Positions 1-11,007 of a stretch of DNA of 64,000 bases are shown here, in pieces. The translations under genes and the position numbers were made by a program. The DNA lies in contig NC_088650.1 in NCBI RefSeq assembly GCF_964019385.1, forward strand, positions 30,141,161-30,205,160. The letters run 5' to 3'. Position 1 is the first letter of the stretch. Every line of letters begins with the position of its first letter. Source of the DNA: Sycon ciliatum. Lineage: Eukaryota; Porifera; Calcarea; Leucosolenida; Sycettidae. The notes beneath the pieces were generated by a model. It was not told where the DNA came from, searched no databases, and was given only the letters and a program-made list of their open reading frames with translations.

Positions 1-1239
1 GGGTTTTCTCTCCAGAGGTGGTTGGATCATCTACTACGACTGAAGTATGTGTACATATATAATGATGTGTGCGCACAGTGGTGCAGTTTTGGGAGACGTA
101 CTATGTTCCACGGTACATCTTCATGGTGTTCTTGTACCAGTTTGGAACTTACCAAGACCCGATAAACGTAAAATAATTAATTGTCTGTGGTAGAGCAAGG
201 AGAATTTGAAGAAGCTTGTCACGTGTGGATTAGGACTGAATGTAGAGTGTAGTATTGGCGATGAGTACGACTATGTTTGGGGTGCTTTCTAGAAATTAGT
301 CTCAAAGCAGTGATAACAGTGTATGCCTATCTATTGTTCAGGGAAGTATTAGCTAGATTTCTCGCACCTTTGTATTCCATCCAGGAACGTTTTGAATCTC
401 TCCTCGCCTGGCATGGCACACTCCCGTAAATAGACAGCCATCACGTCGCTGCTACGTGCGCGCCGCTTCTGTAGCACTGTTGCCCGCTAGCCGACAAACT
501 ACTTCAATGGCTACTACTATCACGGGGCAAATGGGGCGATCTAGCCATGATCTCAGAGGCACCTCCAGAGGTTGGTAACTTGGCCAGTTGCTATATTCCT
601 CGCAATCGAGTTCTAGCCGACCACTGTGTCGACCTGCTAATGCTACTACTCCGAGAGCTGAGGTACTCGTAGCGCTGTGCGAGCACTACAAGTAGGAGGG
701 AGCAGATCTAGTACTGCCCGTGACAGAGATCAGTCTTGCCTACGAGTACGAGGAGGAATGAAGCGATTGAGTATTGTAGAGGCACCACTCTGAACGACTG
801 AAGAAGTGAAGACTTGAGTTGAGAAGAGAAGATCAAGAGGACAGTTTTGTTGGGTGTCGTCGATCTACACAAAATGAAAATGTTTTGACAGGACATCACG
901 AGAAATCCATGGCGACCAAGAGAGTCCATGTCCATAGCGACAAAATAAAATACCAGTTACCACGCATTTCACGACTTCCCTGACCATGCCCCGAGTCATA
1001 AGAATCGACTCATGTCATGATTGATGCCTCCCTAGCCCTGGTACTTGGTAGCGGTAAGTGATAGATCTACATGTCATGAAGATGTTACATCATAGTCATG
1101 GTGACAGTGGAGTAGACAGGGAGTCGTCAAAATCGGTGTTTGACGACTACCGGCATACTATACCTGGCTAGATGTACGCTTTGGCCAGACCACGGCAGGT
1201 GAGGGTTTGATCCCGAAATATGTCTAGAACACCATCAAA
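1..1239. other. No gene recognised
   Basis: I see no convincing coding exon on either strand, and the open frames here are short and of random composition. The only structured item is a small palindrome around 1117-1148, a pair of GTCGTCAAA-type arms joined to the motif CAGGGAGTCGT that recurs elsewhere in the window. Confidence 0.5.
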
Positions 1240-1310
1240 GCATTGGTGGTTCAGTGGTAGAATCCTCGCCTGCCACGCGGGGGGCCCGGGTTCGATTCCC
1301 GGCCAATGCA
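1240..1310 (+). tRNA. tRNA-Gly(GCC)
   Basis: This is a 71-nt cloverleaf. The 7-bp acceptor stem pairs GCATTGG with CCAATGC, and the discriminator is A at 1310. The D arm holds the A box (TGGTTCAGTGG). The anticodon loop CTGCCAC puts GCC at 1272-1274, and the T arm contains GGTTCGATTCC (B box). It differs little from the well-known animal tRNA-Gly(GCC). It has no intron, and CCA is not encoded. A run of nine T from 1311 is a strong RNA polymerase III terminator. The gene stands alone, with no other tRNA recognised in the window. Confidence 0.97.
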
Positions 1311-1319
1311 TTTTTTTTT
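1311..1319 (+). terminator. RNA polymerase III oligo-T terminator
   Basis: Nine consecutive T directly follow the discriminator base of the tRNA-Gly gene, as expected for Pol III termination. Confidence 0.9.
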
Positions 1320-1425
1320 ATCCGAGGAAACTGGATTTCGTACAACTGGCAGGCTATGCATGATGCACTGCACATGCCGCGTCATTTCAAGTACGGTAAG
1401 TAGTTTAGTTAGTTGAAGTTTTTAA

Positions 1426-2310
1426 AGGGGAAGTACCCTAAAATCAAATTTTCACCAGTTGTAGTCTTCTGGCCCTATCTGGGTGCTGAGTCGAATGGTC
1501 TTGGTCCGAGGAAGCTGCGACGCTCCCTTCCTACTTGAATCCCAATCGAACTCGCGCACTTCCACCGAAACTGGTTGACTGCGCCCTTCTAGATGGGGAT
1601 TTGTATGCAAAATGTCACTAAAAGGGCCATTTCGTTCTTATAAAAGCGCGGATGACCGCGATTGGCCCATATGTTGTAGTCTTTTGGACGCTGAGTCGAC
1701 TGGTTTTGGTCCGAAAAGGCTACGATGCAGCGTTCCTCCTTTATTCCCAATCGAACATGGTTGAACAAGCGGTCACGTGCTCCTGAGTGCCCAAATCACC
1801 TGGTCACCGCGCCAGCAGGCGACAACTTTCACACCAAAGTTCAACTCGAGTTCAACTCGAGTGACAGGAGTGCACCCAAAAAAGGTCAAACAGGCTAGTA
1901 TTGTAGTAATTAGTTAGTTGTACCCTGCAGGCACGGTGACCAGGTGACTGGTGTACGCAGGAGCACGTGACCACTTGTTCAACCATGTTCGATTGGGAAT
2001 AAAGGAGGAACGCTGCATCGCAGCCTTTTCGGACCAAAACCAGTCGACTCAGCGTCCAAAAGACTACAAGATATGGGCCAATCGCGGTCATCCGTGCTTT
2101 TATAAGAACGAAATGGCGCTTTTAGTGACATTTTGCATACAAATCCCCATCTAGTAGGGCGCAGTCACCCAGTTTCGGTGGAAGTGCGCGAGTTCGATTG
2201 GGATTCAAGTAGGAAGGGAGCGTCTCAGCTTCCTCGGACCACGACCATTCGACTCAGCACCCTGAAGACTACAACTGGTGAAATTTTAATTTTTGCCTTA
2301 ACTTCCCCTT
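1426..2310. mobile_element. Long foldback MITE, copy 1 (TTAA target site)
   Basis: This is an 885-bp element that is almost one large inverted repeat. It begins AGGGGAAGTACCCT and ends with the complementary AACTTCCCCT, and it is flanked on both sides by TTAA (1422-1425 and 2311-2314). The arms of roughly 400 bp contain matching inner blocks and meet near a centre of repeated AACTCGAGTT. Open frames inside recur in all copies because they fall in the arms; they are not genes. TTAA duplication is typical of piggyBac-type elements. No transposase is present, so the family assignment is inference. Copies 2 and 3 are at 13435-14293 and 14372-15232. Confidence 0.85.
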
Positions 2311-3450
2311 TAATGAATTATTCTGTGCCAGGGTTGTGGACTGATTAGTCCCCAGGTCAGGCAATGGCTGGTACGTTTCCCCTGCCTTACAAATATTTGG
2401 GGTCATCTATCCAGGGAGAGCAGGGGGGGGGGGGGGATGGGCAGGGATTCAGAAAGCCCCAAAACTGTGACACTGCAGTGTGAGGAACAACTCGCTCCCT
2501 TCAGTCACTCCGGCTCTCACAGATACACACATTTGCACAGTGCACCCAGTGTGACCCGGCAACGTTGCAAGGCTCCAGTCATCGGATGCACACACATGAC
2601 ACACACATTCACTGCAAGCCACAGTCCCACTCTAGCATACAATGTTGCCATGTACAAACGTTATTCAGACCACAATCATAGAGACATTACGGACGGAGAT
2701 CATTTTTACAGTGGATACTTCTACAGTAGTTTAAACTGATTTAGCTGAGCACACAGACAGCTTTTCTAAGAAGGAACAGCCACGAGAGGTGATAATATTC
2801 CTCGCTAACATCCACTTCAATAGAATAAAAAATGATACAAGTAGTGGATGTTTTCTGATAGCGTGCTGCTGTATTTCATAACAATGATGATTAGTTGGCA
2901 TTGGTGTAGCACATGCGAACCACAAATCCTGGGTTGACTCTAATCCTAAGTAGTGGAGTTAGGGCAGAGATGGGTGTTCAGTCTAGTGGTAACTGATATA
3001 GTGGTGGTCATTAAAGTTTCCGTCATGAACAAAACAGCACCGCACACTGCACATCCTCAGTACTACGGGTGCTGCCTGGAGTGAACTTCTTGTACTCTCG
3101 AACACAGCGCTACGTTATTTTCATGGGGTGATTGTCACAGGCCAGCTCTGTAGCTCGAGGTAGTGCAGATCGTACAGAGCATGCCGCTATAGACAGGGTT
3201 AACAGCTGCACGTGCATACATCCTAGGTGGAGGTAGCATTGTGAACAGCTGTGTATAGAACTGGATTGGCTTCGTATTCTTGTGTGTGCAAAAATTAACG
3301 TGCATAACTTGTTCTTACCACCCACGAAGTATTCTTGGAGTCAGGTGTGTGTGTGTGTGTGTGTGAGTTTGGGTGTAAGTGTGCGCGCGTGTGTGTGTGT
3401 GTGTGGGGGGGGGGGTGTTTAAGAGGGTGGGGAAAAGAGGGGGTGAGTAT
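2311..3450. other. Intergenic, microsatellite
   Basis: No gene is recognised. There is a G-run near 2425-2436 and an imperfect (GT)n tract followed by a G-run at about 3343-3418, just beyond the stop codon of the minus-strand gene that ends at 3451. Confidence 0.5.
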
Positions 3451-6400
3451 CTAGGACTGGTTGCGTGTACATCTGACATTGGACAATTCCAGGATGGGCG
3501 TCTGGACGTCGGTGATCATCAGAATGGGCACTTTGTCCGGGCCGTCAACAATCATTGGCGGTGTTGGAGATACAGATGGCTGTGTCACGTTGACACCGCA
3601 TACTGTTGTAGTCACGCACTCCTGGACACAGTTGGAATACAACCCACAGAACAAATGCTAGGAAAAACCTATGTCAACCTGGCTCGTTTAGTGGGCCGAT
3701 GTGCATTTTATTCATTCATTAAAATAATGTACCTAATTGGCTAAGACAAACGGCCACAGATTACTGGAAGAATGAGGTGGCAATATGTCAGTCGTCACAA
3801 CGAGGTATCTTTCATCAATTTCAAGGTAACGGAAATAACTCAGGGATGATACCATACAAAACGCTATATACCCCTTGCGTCTAATACAAGTGTAAAACTA
3901 GCCCACAGAGGTCAGACGATATACCCTAAGAAAACCAAACCTTTTACAATTCCTATGGCCATGCTTACCTGTAGCAAGAGTGGGAAAGGGAAGAAGACGT
4001 TCTCCGTAGGTGGCCGGAACTCAAACATAGTCGCTTGCAAGTTTGTGCTGTCATCAATAAGGTCAGGGCCACCACCAAATGTCAGGATAATCTGTACCAC
4101 CACATAACCATCAGTAGCAACCACACCAACAGTGAAACAAACAAAAACGAGAGAGAGAGTGAGTGATTGAGTTCGTGTGTGCGAGTAAGTGAGGCCTTTC
4201 GCACCATTGCTTTCAAGTCGAATTAAAATGGTGACTAAAACAGCAGCAAACAAGTCCCTATAACCGGCACTTTGGCGGCCAGAGCAGTGACAAAATCGCA
4301 CCTATAACAGCGCTAGTGCCGGTTATATGGACTTGCTTGCGGTGTCGCGAAACTTTATTCGAATTTTCGTTTTGCAGAACCTAACCTATTCAATATGGTG
4401 ATGAAATGCTCTCAACTATACAAGAGGATGTACAGCAGGGCAGGGGGACATCGGACACGCTACGGTCACTAAGGTATTGACCGTACCACTCTTTGTCCCT
4501 AGTGCCCTGTGAATCAAAGCACTGATCTGGGGTCTAAATTTCGAAATTTTTCAGAGGAGCCACCTTAACCCCACGAGTGAATTGTACTTTAGGTGGCTGA
4601 CCGTGCCACCCTAAAATACCTCCCGACGTCCCTGGACTGTTCAGGATGCTACAGGTTATGTCATCGCTAAGATCAGCATACCCGAATGGCTCCAACGACG
4701 GGGAATTCACGAGTTGTGTAATTGGCAACAAGCACACGCGTGTTGTCATTGTTCAACGTCAACTGCAGGTCGTAGTCCACCACAGCGTCGACGATTGACG
4801 GAATCAAATTGGCTGTAATCATGTTGCCAACCAGCTCTGTCATTGCGCAATCGCCACCTGCCGGGTTGTTTTGAAATTCCGCAAACACCTTAGATGAAAA
4901 ACACACAAAAAAAGTGATTGAGACAATCATCATCGCCATCATCCTCATCATATGCAAAGTTTCCAGAGATTGTTGTAATGTGCCAAAAACTTATTCCTGC
5001 TTGCACTATCCCGAGGGAAACATGAGATAATTATCAAAAATAGATGGACATATTTCGCAGCTCACTTTAAAGTCGGCCAGACTGGCTTTCACGCACCTGT
5101 AGATACACGCCTGCAGCCTCAGGGACTGTCTGGGCAACGTGAAAGCGTCCCACTATGAGGCCGGATGCCATACATGCAATAACTAAAGGATAGGCTCAGT
5201 TCTTCATCGTGCATTACTGTTCATTCAGCCTAAATCATCCTATTGGCATTGGAAACTGGATTGCGAGTATATTTGTGGATGAAACCCCTGTTCTAATCAT
5301 CACCCTGATGAAGGCCAATACCCAACAATCTCATCATTTGAGATGCTTTGTATTGAGTGGAAAAAAAACAGTCGTATCATAAGCACTGGTTTGCCACTCA
5401 ACACAACACGGAAACCGTGATATCAACAGGACCTCACTTTCCTACTTCCAAGTAAATAACTTCTTATCCCTGTTGAAAATATTGAGAGTTGGGTACACAG
5501 TGCTAAGCGAACCATCAGACAACAGCAAACAGTTTACGGTACACACTGAGCCGTGTGCTAATAATGGCTGACCTCCTGAGCGGTGGCGCGCGCCACCTCG
5601 GTGGCCTGAGAAAAGAGTGCGCTGTACAGGGCGCTGGTCAGAGAGTCCAGCTGGTCGGTAACGTTGCACGTCTGCACCGGAGCGCACATGGTCGGTGGCT
5701 CAGTCGCCGGGGCCATGCTGGTTACTGGCTTGGGCTTCGGCGGTTTCGCCTTGTAGTAATTGAAGCGGCGAGTGAAGAAATCTGAAGCAAAAAAAAGCAG
5801 CATACAAGAAAAGGCACAGAGAAGCCAGGAATGACATCAGTGGCAACATTCTCTCCCCCAGCAGCAGATTGCAATACAGGATGTCCACAAAATACATACT
5901 GTATTTTCCAGAGTACACCTCCCTTACCTTTCTTCTTTTGATAATGCTATTTTCCGTGGTTGGATTCACCCTCCCTTTCTTGTATTGGCTATGTATTATT
6001 TATTATGTGCCATGAAGTGGAGACGATAAAAAAATTAAAATAAAATAAAAAATATGCCGCACTTGCAGCACTCATGATTCACCCAAAAAACCTCTGTGCA
6101 GCTTATAATACGATGGTCAAATTAGCGGTGAAAACAGGGTAGAGGTCTGTGTGTCTTGACAAATAACCTGGGTGCGGCTTATACTCTGGGAATACGGTTC
6201 TTGAAGAAGTTTTAGCCTATTAGAAGTACTCGGATGGTGAGCCAATTATAATTACGTTGAAGAAAGGAAAAGCACAACATGTTACGAGTTATGACAAACT
6301 GTCCACCAACGTAACCAGATCTTATACGAATGTCTCAGTACTCCTTGTCAGTTTTGTGCCATTTGTCGCACTCGCTGACTGTATCAGATCTGGTTACGCT

Positions 6401-6799
6401 GGTGGACAGTTCGTAATAACTCGTAACATTTTGTGCTTTTCCTTTCTTCATCTATTATAAGTAGTAAGCTTTGTGCTGAACTTAGCTATTTCCACACCGC
6501 AATGCGCACGGACATCCCCTATGTACTGTGCACACAACACATACATGAACAACGCATGAATAGTAACTCACAGCGAAAGTTCCATGGCCGCCGATAACTT
6601 CTAACGCGGCCGCGATTCCATTTTCCTCCTCCGAAACTGAAGCTGCAATGAAAAACCAAAGAAAAAAACACATTCACCATTCAATTGTAATAGATAATCT
6701 ATTACAATTGAATGGTGAATGTGTTTTTTGATAATAATTCACGAGAAGAGTTACAACATTAGCGATTTGATAAAATTATGAAATATGAAATACTGGCCC

Positions 6800-6868
<69 letters not shown>

Positions 6869-7377
6869 ACATCATCATCATCTGGTCTACAGTTCAAAAC
6901 CATAGATTCCAAACTACTCTTGGCTTAACGTTACGATGGATGTCAATCTGGTTGCTTAGAACTATTGTTATTCACAGGTCAGTTTATGTTGAGCATGCTA
7001 CAGAGAGCAATACGGACATCCACGCCATACTTGGCTGGCTGACTCCTACGCTGGATGGGGTTGGGTAAAATGCAGCAGTTCATGACGACAACAACTAGTA
7101 CTGCCTGTGACATCCTGCGCTTCATAAGTAGCTGTCAACCTTTGATTAGGGGAGGGCACAATTCTCAATGACGTAGATGTAGATGATGACTGTAATAATG
7201 TACTTCAAGCAGGTAAGGATTCTCTAACCCTGCTATACCCTAGTGGTGAGAGAATACTCTAGGATACGTTCAGCCTTACAATCTCGGTGTTGCTTCGGTG
7301 CTCTCCGGAACAGAGGAGACCACGATGAATGCAATGAGAAGCATCCCAAGTGATGCACAGCACAGTAGACGGGACAT
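3451..7377 (-). CDS. Secreted orphan protein, six exons, 292 residues
   Basis: I built this model from splice signals. Exons on the minus strand are 7280-7377, 6572-6642, 5573-5781, 4682-4888, 3969-4091 and 3451-3621 (stop). Every intron is GT-AG and every junction keeps the frame, giving 879 nt. The start ATG opens a classic signal peptide: a short basic N-terminus, a hydrophobic core (GMLLIAFIVVSS), then a polar region ending STEA. Next comes a basic, aromatic stretch rich in Arg, Tyr and Phe, then a Lys/Pro segment. The rest is a cysteine-containing domain with three N-glycosylation sequons (NVT, NYT, NVT) and alternating strand-like and helical segments. I recognise no family. The donor at 5572 (GTCAGC) is the weakest junction. 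The protein is probably exported or extracellular; its function is unknown. Confidence 0.72.
4251..4335. repeat. Short hairpin in intron
   Basis: The 19-nt arms at 4252-4270 and 4316-4334 pair with one mismatch around a 45-nt loop. It lies inside the intron between the exons at 4682-4888 and 3969-4091 of the secreted-protein gene. It could be a tiny foldback element or a small-RNA precursor; nothing here separates the two. Confidence 0.6.
5898..6198. mobile_element. MITE with ACTGTATTTTCC ends, copy A
   Basis: The left end begins ACTGTATTTTCCAGAGTA and the right end is its imperfect complement, ending in GGCTTATACTCTGGGAATAC. A second copy with the same ends lies at about 30147-30444. It sits in the intron between the second and third exons of the secreted-protein gene. 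No coding capacity is seen. Repeats with these ends and GCTTATACTCC blocks are widespread in animal genomes; the superfamily is not assigned here. Confidence 0.65.
6260..6450. mobile_element. Small foldback element
   Basis: The left arm, about 6260-6323, starts GAAGAAAGGAAAAGCACAAC. It is complementary to a right arm at about 6391-6450, with a few mismatches. The loop is about 70 bp. It lies in an intron of the secreted-protein gene and has no coding capacity. Confidence 0.75.
6663..6729. repeat. Palindrome with 33-bp arms and a 1-nt loop
   Basis: Positions 6663-6695 are exactly complementary to 6697-6729, with only A6696 between them. The palindrome ends 20 bp short of the exon that begins at 6642 on the minus strand, so one arm overlaps the polypyrimidine tract of that splice acceptor. 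Confidence 0.9.
6802..6873. repeat. (CA)n microsatellite
   Basis: A near-perfect CA dinucleotide run lies in the first intron of the minus-strand secreted-protein gene. Confidence 0.95.
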
Positions 7378-8491
7378 GGTTGAGCAGCTCTGTTAGGCGG
7401 TTTAGGCGTGACTCTTACGCAACCTCAGGCGTGGCACTTCCTGTGATTGAGCAGAGTGAACAATGACATGAGGAGTAAACACTCACAAAATGCATGACTA
7501 TCATTAATGCACTAAACAGGACCCACTGGGCTGTAAGCCTGTGAGTAAACATTATCAACTCAGAGTACATCATTCATTGACTTTGACCATAAACAATCCC
7601 AAGAGCACATGGGTTTCTCTTCAAGGCTGTGATGTTGGCAATGACTATGTGCACACTGTGATATACATTCAGGCAGCCAAGTTTAGTAGTGGTTCTACTC
7701 AAACACATCTATAATAATGTATTGTGCCTGGGGTTAGATTTCGTGGAACAGTGCAAAATTCACCATGACTTTAGCACTTAGTGGAATTCTCATCATGTAT
7801 CGGTCAAGCCGGGGAAGGCATGGATCTCATTGCACATAATGCAGCATGACTCAGCAGTTTTCTCCCCCCCCCCCCTCCCAAACTCTGTGTACTGGTGCAT
7901 CACCATGACTTGTCTTGCGAACAATACTCTGACGGATTAGGTAATAATATCTATAGTAACATAGGAGATATCTGGCTGATCAGTTGGAAGTTATGAAGGG
8001 GAAATCGCCAATACCAAGACTCAAATTAAGTCCTGTTCATCCCCATTGGGTATAAGTAAACAGGCAAGCACCAAGCACTAAATTCCGGTTCTGAGTATTA
8101 TGATCACTCCTGACCAGTGTACCCTATGGGATTATGCAATGTAACTTAGTCACACACTGGTGGCTTACGTTGAAACCAGTAACAATTGTTCAAGCAACCA
8201 AGTCAGCTTGAACACTAAACAGGGAATGACTGTTCCAGTACAGGCATTACCACCTGCAATCTACATGCACATCAGTGCATGGCTCAAAGTAAAGGCTACA
8301 CGATATGGGTGAGAAGCCTGTAGCACCCTGGCTATCCTCTCTAATGCTATTACTATTAGTATGGCTGTTGCAGTGCCAATAGGTCACTTCCATCAGCCAA
8401 GTCAGCATCAGGAAATGCCCCTATTTGGATGAACATGCCAATACTAGTACTCTAATCCAGATGTTCTAACATTCCTTTTAGTGCTCATCAG
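7378..8491. other. Upstream region, no gene recognised
   Basis: This stretch lies upstream of the secreted-protein start codon on the minus strand and should hold its promoter. I see no clear TATA box or coding exon. A C-run lies near 7863-7876. Confidence 0.4.
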
Positions 8492-8641
8492 TCACTGCCA
8501 TTCCTGTTCACCATTGCCAGCGAATCTAGGAGCTAGCACGGGTACCAGGTTTCCTTTGTACAACTGGGCCAAGCGTTCTTCAAGGCTGTTTGTGAAAGCC
8601 GAGTTATTCCCAATGGAGACCAATACAATAAGCACACAAGA
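8492..8641 (-). CDS. Candidate terminal exon, gene unknown
   Basis: On the minus strand a good acceptor (TTTTCAG) is followed by 49 codons and a TGA. The peptide begins with a short hydrophobic run (CVLIVLV), then an amphipathic stretch (LEERLAQLYKGNLVPVLAP). It could be the last exon of the gene that starts at 9485, but the entry phase (0) does not match that gene's exit phase (2) without a further exon. Composition is protein-like, but the call is tentative. Confidence 0.3.
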   Translation of the reverse strand, partial: SCVLIVLVSIGNNSAFTNSLEERLAQLYKGNLVPVLAPRFAGNGEQEWQ

Positions 8642-8734
8642 CTGAAAACAAGAATGGATCCAGGGCAGTTGCCGCTCCCGCTATGCATGCAAAGAGAGGT
8701 CCTCGATTGCCTCTTGGCATTTACTCATTTGATG

Positions 8735-8805
8735 CTCGGAATCGAACTCCTGATCATGGGTAGGCATGCAAGCACATACTCATTGACCAATCATTCCCGC
8801 TTTCC
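8735..8805 (-). ncRNA. tRNA-derived SINE or pseudo-tRNA (Pol III promoter boxes)
   Basis: On the minus strand an A-box-like TGGTCAATGAG (8779-8789) is followed about 30 nt later by a B-box-like AGTTCGATTCC (8739-8749). The flanks do not form a full cloverleaf, so this is not a functional tRNA gene. A decayed SINE head is the likeliest reading, but chance is possible. Confidence 0.35.
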
Positions 8806-8960
8806 GTCTACTCAAGTACAACTAAGATCGCTAAAATGCTGGAGGAGACCACAATGTTATCGCTACGTTGGCTGGAGAAGTACCGTGATTCCCAGCACTA
8901 AACAATGAACAATTTCAATCTACCTTGACGCTCAGCTTATAATCAACATCCGTTACTCAC

Positions 8961-9485
8961 CTTGATGGTTTGGCCGCGCCGTGCAAGCAGTGTTCGTCCG
9001 ATCTACTTTCAGCAAAGTCAACCCACACCACTTCCTCCGAGCGCAAGAAACTCTGAAGTCGGATGCTGCACTGGGGTGTTTTCTTTTGCAACGACGACTG
9101 CAGCAGGGCTTGCTGGCAGCGCTGACCTGCGACATGGTCTTTTATGGCGAGCCATGGCTGTATCTCGCAGTCCACCACCGGACGGCTGTTCGAGATTTTT
9201 CGGCTCAGGATGCGCGGGGAGGCAGTGAAACACTGGCACAACTCATCATCTTCGTCTGGGAATAGTTCCTGGTGAGCAGTGCACCGCATTGCCGTTGTGC
9301 TTGCCGTGAAGTAGTCGCCGGTATCCTGGACTTGCAGCTGCATATCGTCCTGTGGCTGTGAAAGTCAGGGAGTTGCGCAAAGCACTCACGACCATGCAGT
9401 ACGGCCGCTTGAACGCCGATAGCCTCGGCCAACTCCCTTCGTTTGAGAAAGAACGGGCACGCACGGGGCGAATACAGTCAGTCAT
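8961..9485 (-). CDS. Partial unknown gene, two 5' exons
   Basis: The proposed first exon is 9390-9485 (ATG at 9485, 32 codons), ending in the donor GTGAGT. A 40-nt intron ends in CACAG. The second exon is 8961-9349 and ends in the strong donor AAG|GTGAGT, phase 2. Together they give 161 codons. The peptide is mixed hydrophilic with several cysteines and an acidic patch (FPDEDDELCQC). I recognise no family. Very short introns also occur in the thioredoxin-like gene (48 nt), which makes the 40-nt intron credible. The next exon is not established; one possibility begins after TTGTTTAG near 8900 and reaches a stop after about 22 codons. Confidence 0.42.
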
Positions 9486-9851
9486 GATACAACAGGGCTG
9501 CTGCTCGGAACGAACGGACTGTACAAAATCCGCATTTTTACATTCCGGGAATCCGTTCCAAGCTCGGGCAAACTACATCATTACATGTAGGACTTGATAT
9601 AAAAAATGATCCAAGTTTTGGGAGTACATGTAAATAGGTTATACAGTCATGTACTTAGTACAACATCATTGTCAATACAATGATGTGTGCGGTGGTTGTC
9701 TAGTATTACATTGCAGTATTATCTTACGGCGTTCATTATGCCAACTGCCCAGTGTATGACTTCTACATCAGTACATGATTGTAAGGCCGTTCAAGCTGCT
9801 AGAACATTCTTCAAGTTCAAGAGCGGATAAATTGCAAGGATACGGATACAA

Positions 9852-10196
9852 TCATGATCTTTTTTGCTTTTTATCGCCGAGGTCGGTGGAAGAGTTTTGA
9901 TACACGCAGTATGCAATACATGCGGTGGTGTTAGTGGTACGGTGTAGGTTACCGCGAACAACCACGTCCTTCAACATAGAATTCTTATGCAGTTTTGGCA
10001 CTGAAATTACCCCGTATATCACACCATTACACGTAACTATTACTAATTCTCGTGTACTCTTGGAAGTAGTGAATGCATTTGTCACGTTACCGGGTAAGCT
10101 GCCCGGACTAGGCTGTACTGTGTACAGCTGCTGAGCAACAATTATTATTGTTCCTGCAAAAACGTGAGCCGAAAGGATTATAATCATTGAGCACAT
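9852..10196 (-). CDS. Possible small secreted or membrane-anchored protein, 114 residues
   Basis: This is an uninterrupted reading frame from ATG to stop. The N-terminus is strongly hydrophobic (MIIILSAHVFAGTIIIVA), like a signal peptide or anchor. It is followed by a Ser/Thr-rich region with NVT and NTT sequons, a strand-like segment (LVIVTCNGVIYGVISV) and a lysine-rich end. No family is recognised, and an open frame of this length can occur by chance. Confidence 0.33.
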   Translation of the reverse strand: MCSMIIILSAHVFAGTIIIVAQQLYTVQPSPGSLPGNVTNAFTTSKSTRELVIVTCNGVIYGVISVPKLHKNSMLKDVVVRGNLHRTTNTTACIAYCVYQNSSTDLGDKKQKRS

Positions 10197-11007
10197 GTAA
10201 TACTAAACACACCATCATTCTTCTAGCGTGCGACAACTCCATACCAGTGATACCAGTGACGCAGTTTCTACACTTGGCTATAGGACGGACGCGAGTCTTG
10301 AGTCCTGTCCTGGTGTAGTTCTACGCCTAGCCTGACTGTGACAACTACAAAACCATGAAACTGGCACGGAAAAACTTCAAAACGACCAACACTAGTAACA
10401 GCGTCTTTCTCCTTCAATGCAGAATTTATCCCGTGAGATGAAGAAATGGTAGTCATTCCGCACTTGGTACGTGGTCGTAGGTGGCTAGACCAGTTTTCTC
10501 ACCAATCCAGGGTTTAACCGTTAGCACTATGTCCATCAGTCTATGCCCACACCTTCTATATCACAACCCACAACAATGCTTCCAAGTAGACTCGGTCGAC
10601 GCAGAAAACTTTTAGTCTTTCAACCAGCGACACTGCACTAGATTGCAGTGCCGTGCTGTCATGCAAAAACGTCGTGTTGTCTTGTGTGCAGTGTCCAGCC
10701 AAGCAAGCTGATCGTTGCCCTGCGCCGATGTGTCCAGTTCTGCGGTCTTCAACATCATCACAGTCTTGTATGCCTGAGAAGTACCACTGCATGAAATCGT
10801 ACATAAGTCATTGAATGCGTCTTGTACGTACATGTGTCAATGACGATTATGTAGCTTGTTTGCATCACAGCAAAGGCAGTGCAGTGGGAAAAAGGAAATA
10901 GGGATACTGTGTTTTGTCAATCAGGACTCGCGAGCTACCTGTGAGTCTAGAGTTTCTTTATGATCAGTTTCGTTGTGAGTTAGTCACCAGGTCACTGTGT
11001 CTCGAGT
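10197..11007. other. Probable promoter region of the downstream plus-strand gene
   Basis: No coding exon is recognised. The plus-strand gene starts at 11008, so its promoter and 5' untranslated region should lie here. No clear TATA box stands out. Confidence 0.35.

Noticed and set aside
1951-2348. Recurring open frames starting MHTNPHLVGRSHPV and similar, also at 13402-15342
   Set aside because: They lie in the inverted arms of the foldback MITEs and recur on both strands only because the element is palindromic.
6482-6673. Reading exon 6572-6642 in the frame giving SVSEEENGIAAALEVIGGHG
   Set aside because: That frame does not connect in phase with the signal-peptide exon or with the next exon; the alternative frame does both.
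8957-9265. Plus-strand open frames of 84-94 codons opposite the exon at 8961-9349
   Set aside because: The region is GC-rich and open in several frames. The minus-strand reading has a good donor and a matching short intron and was preferred.
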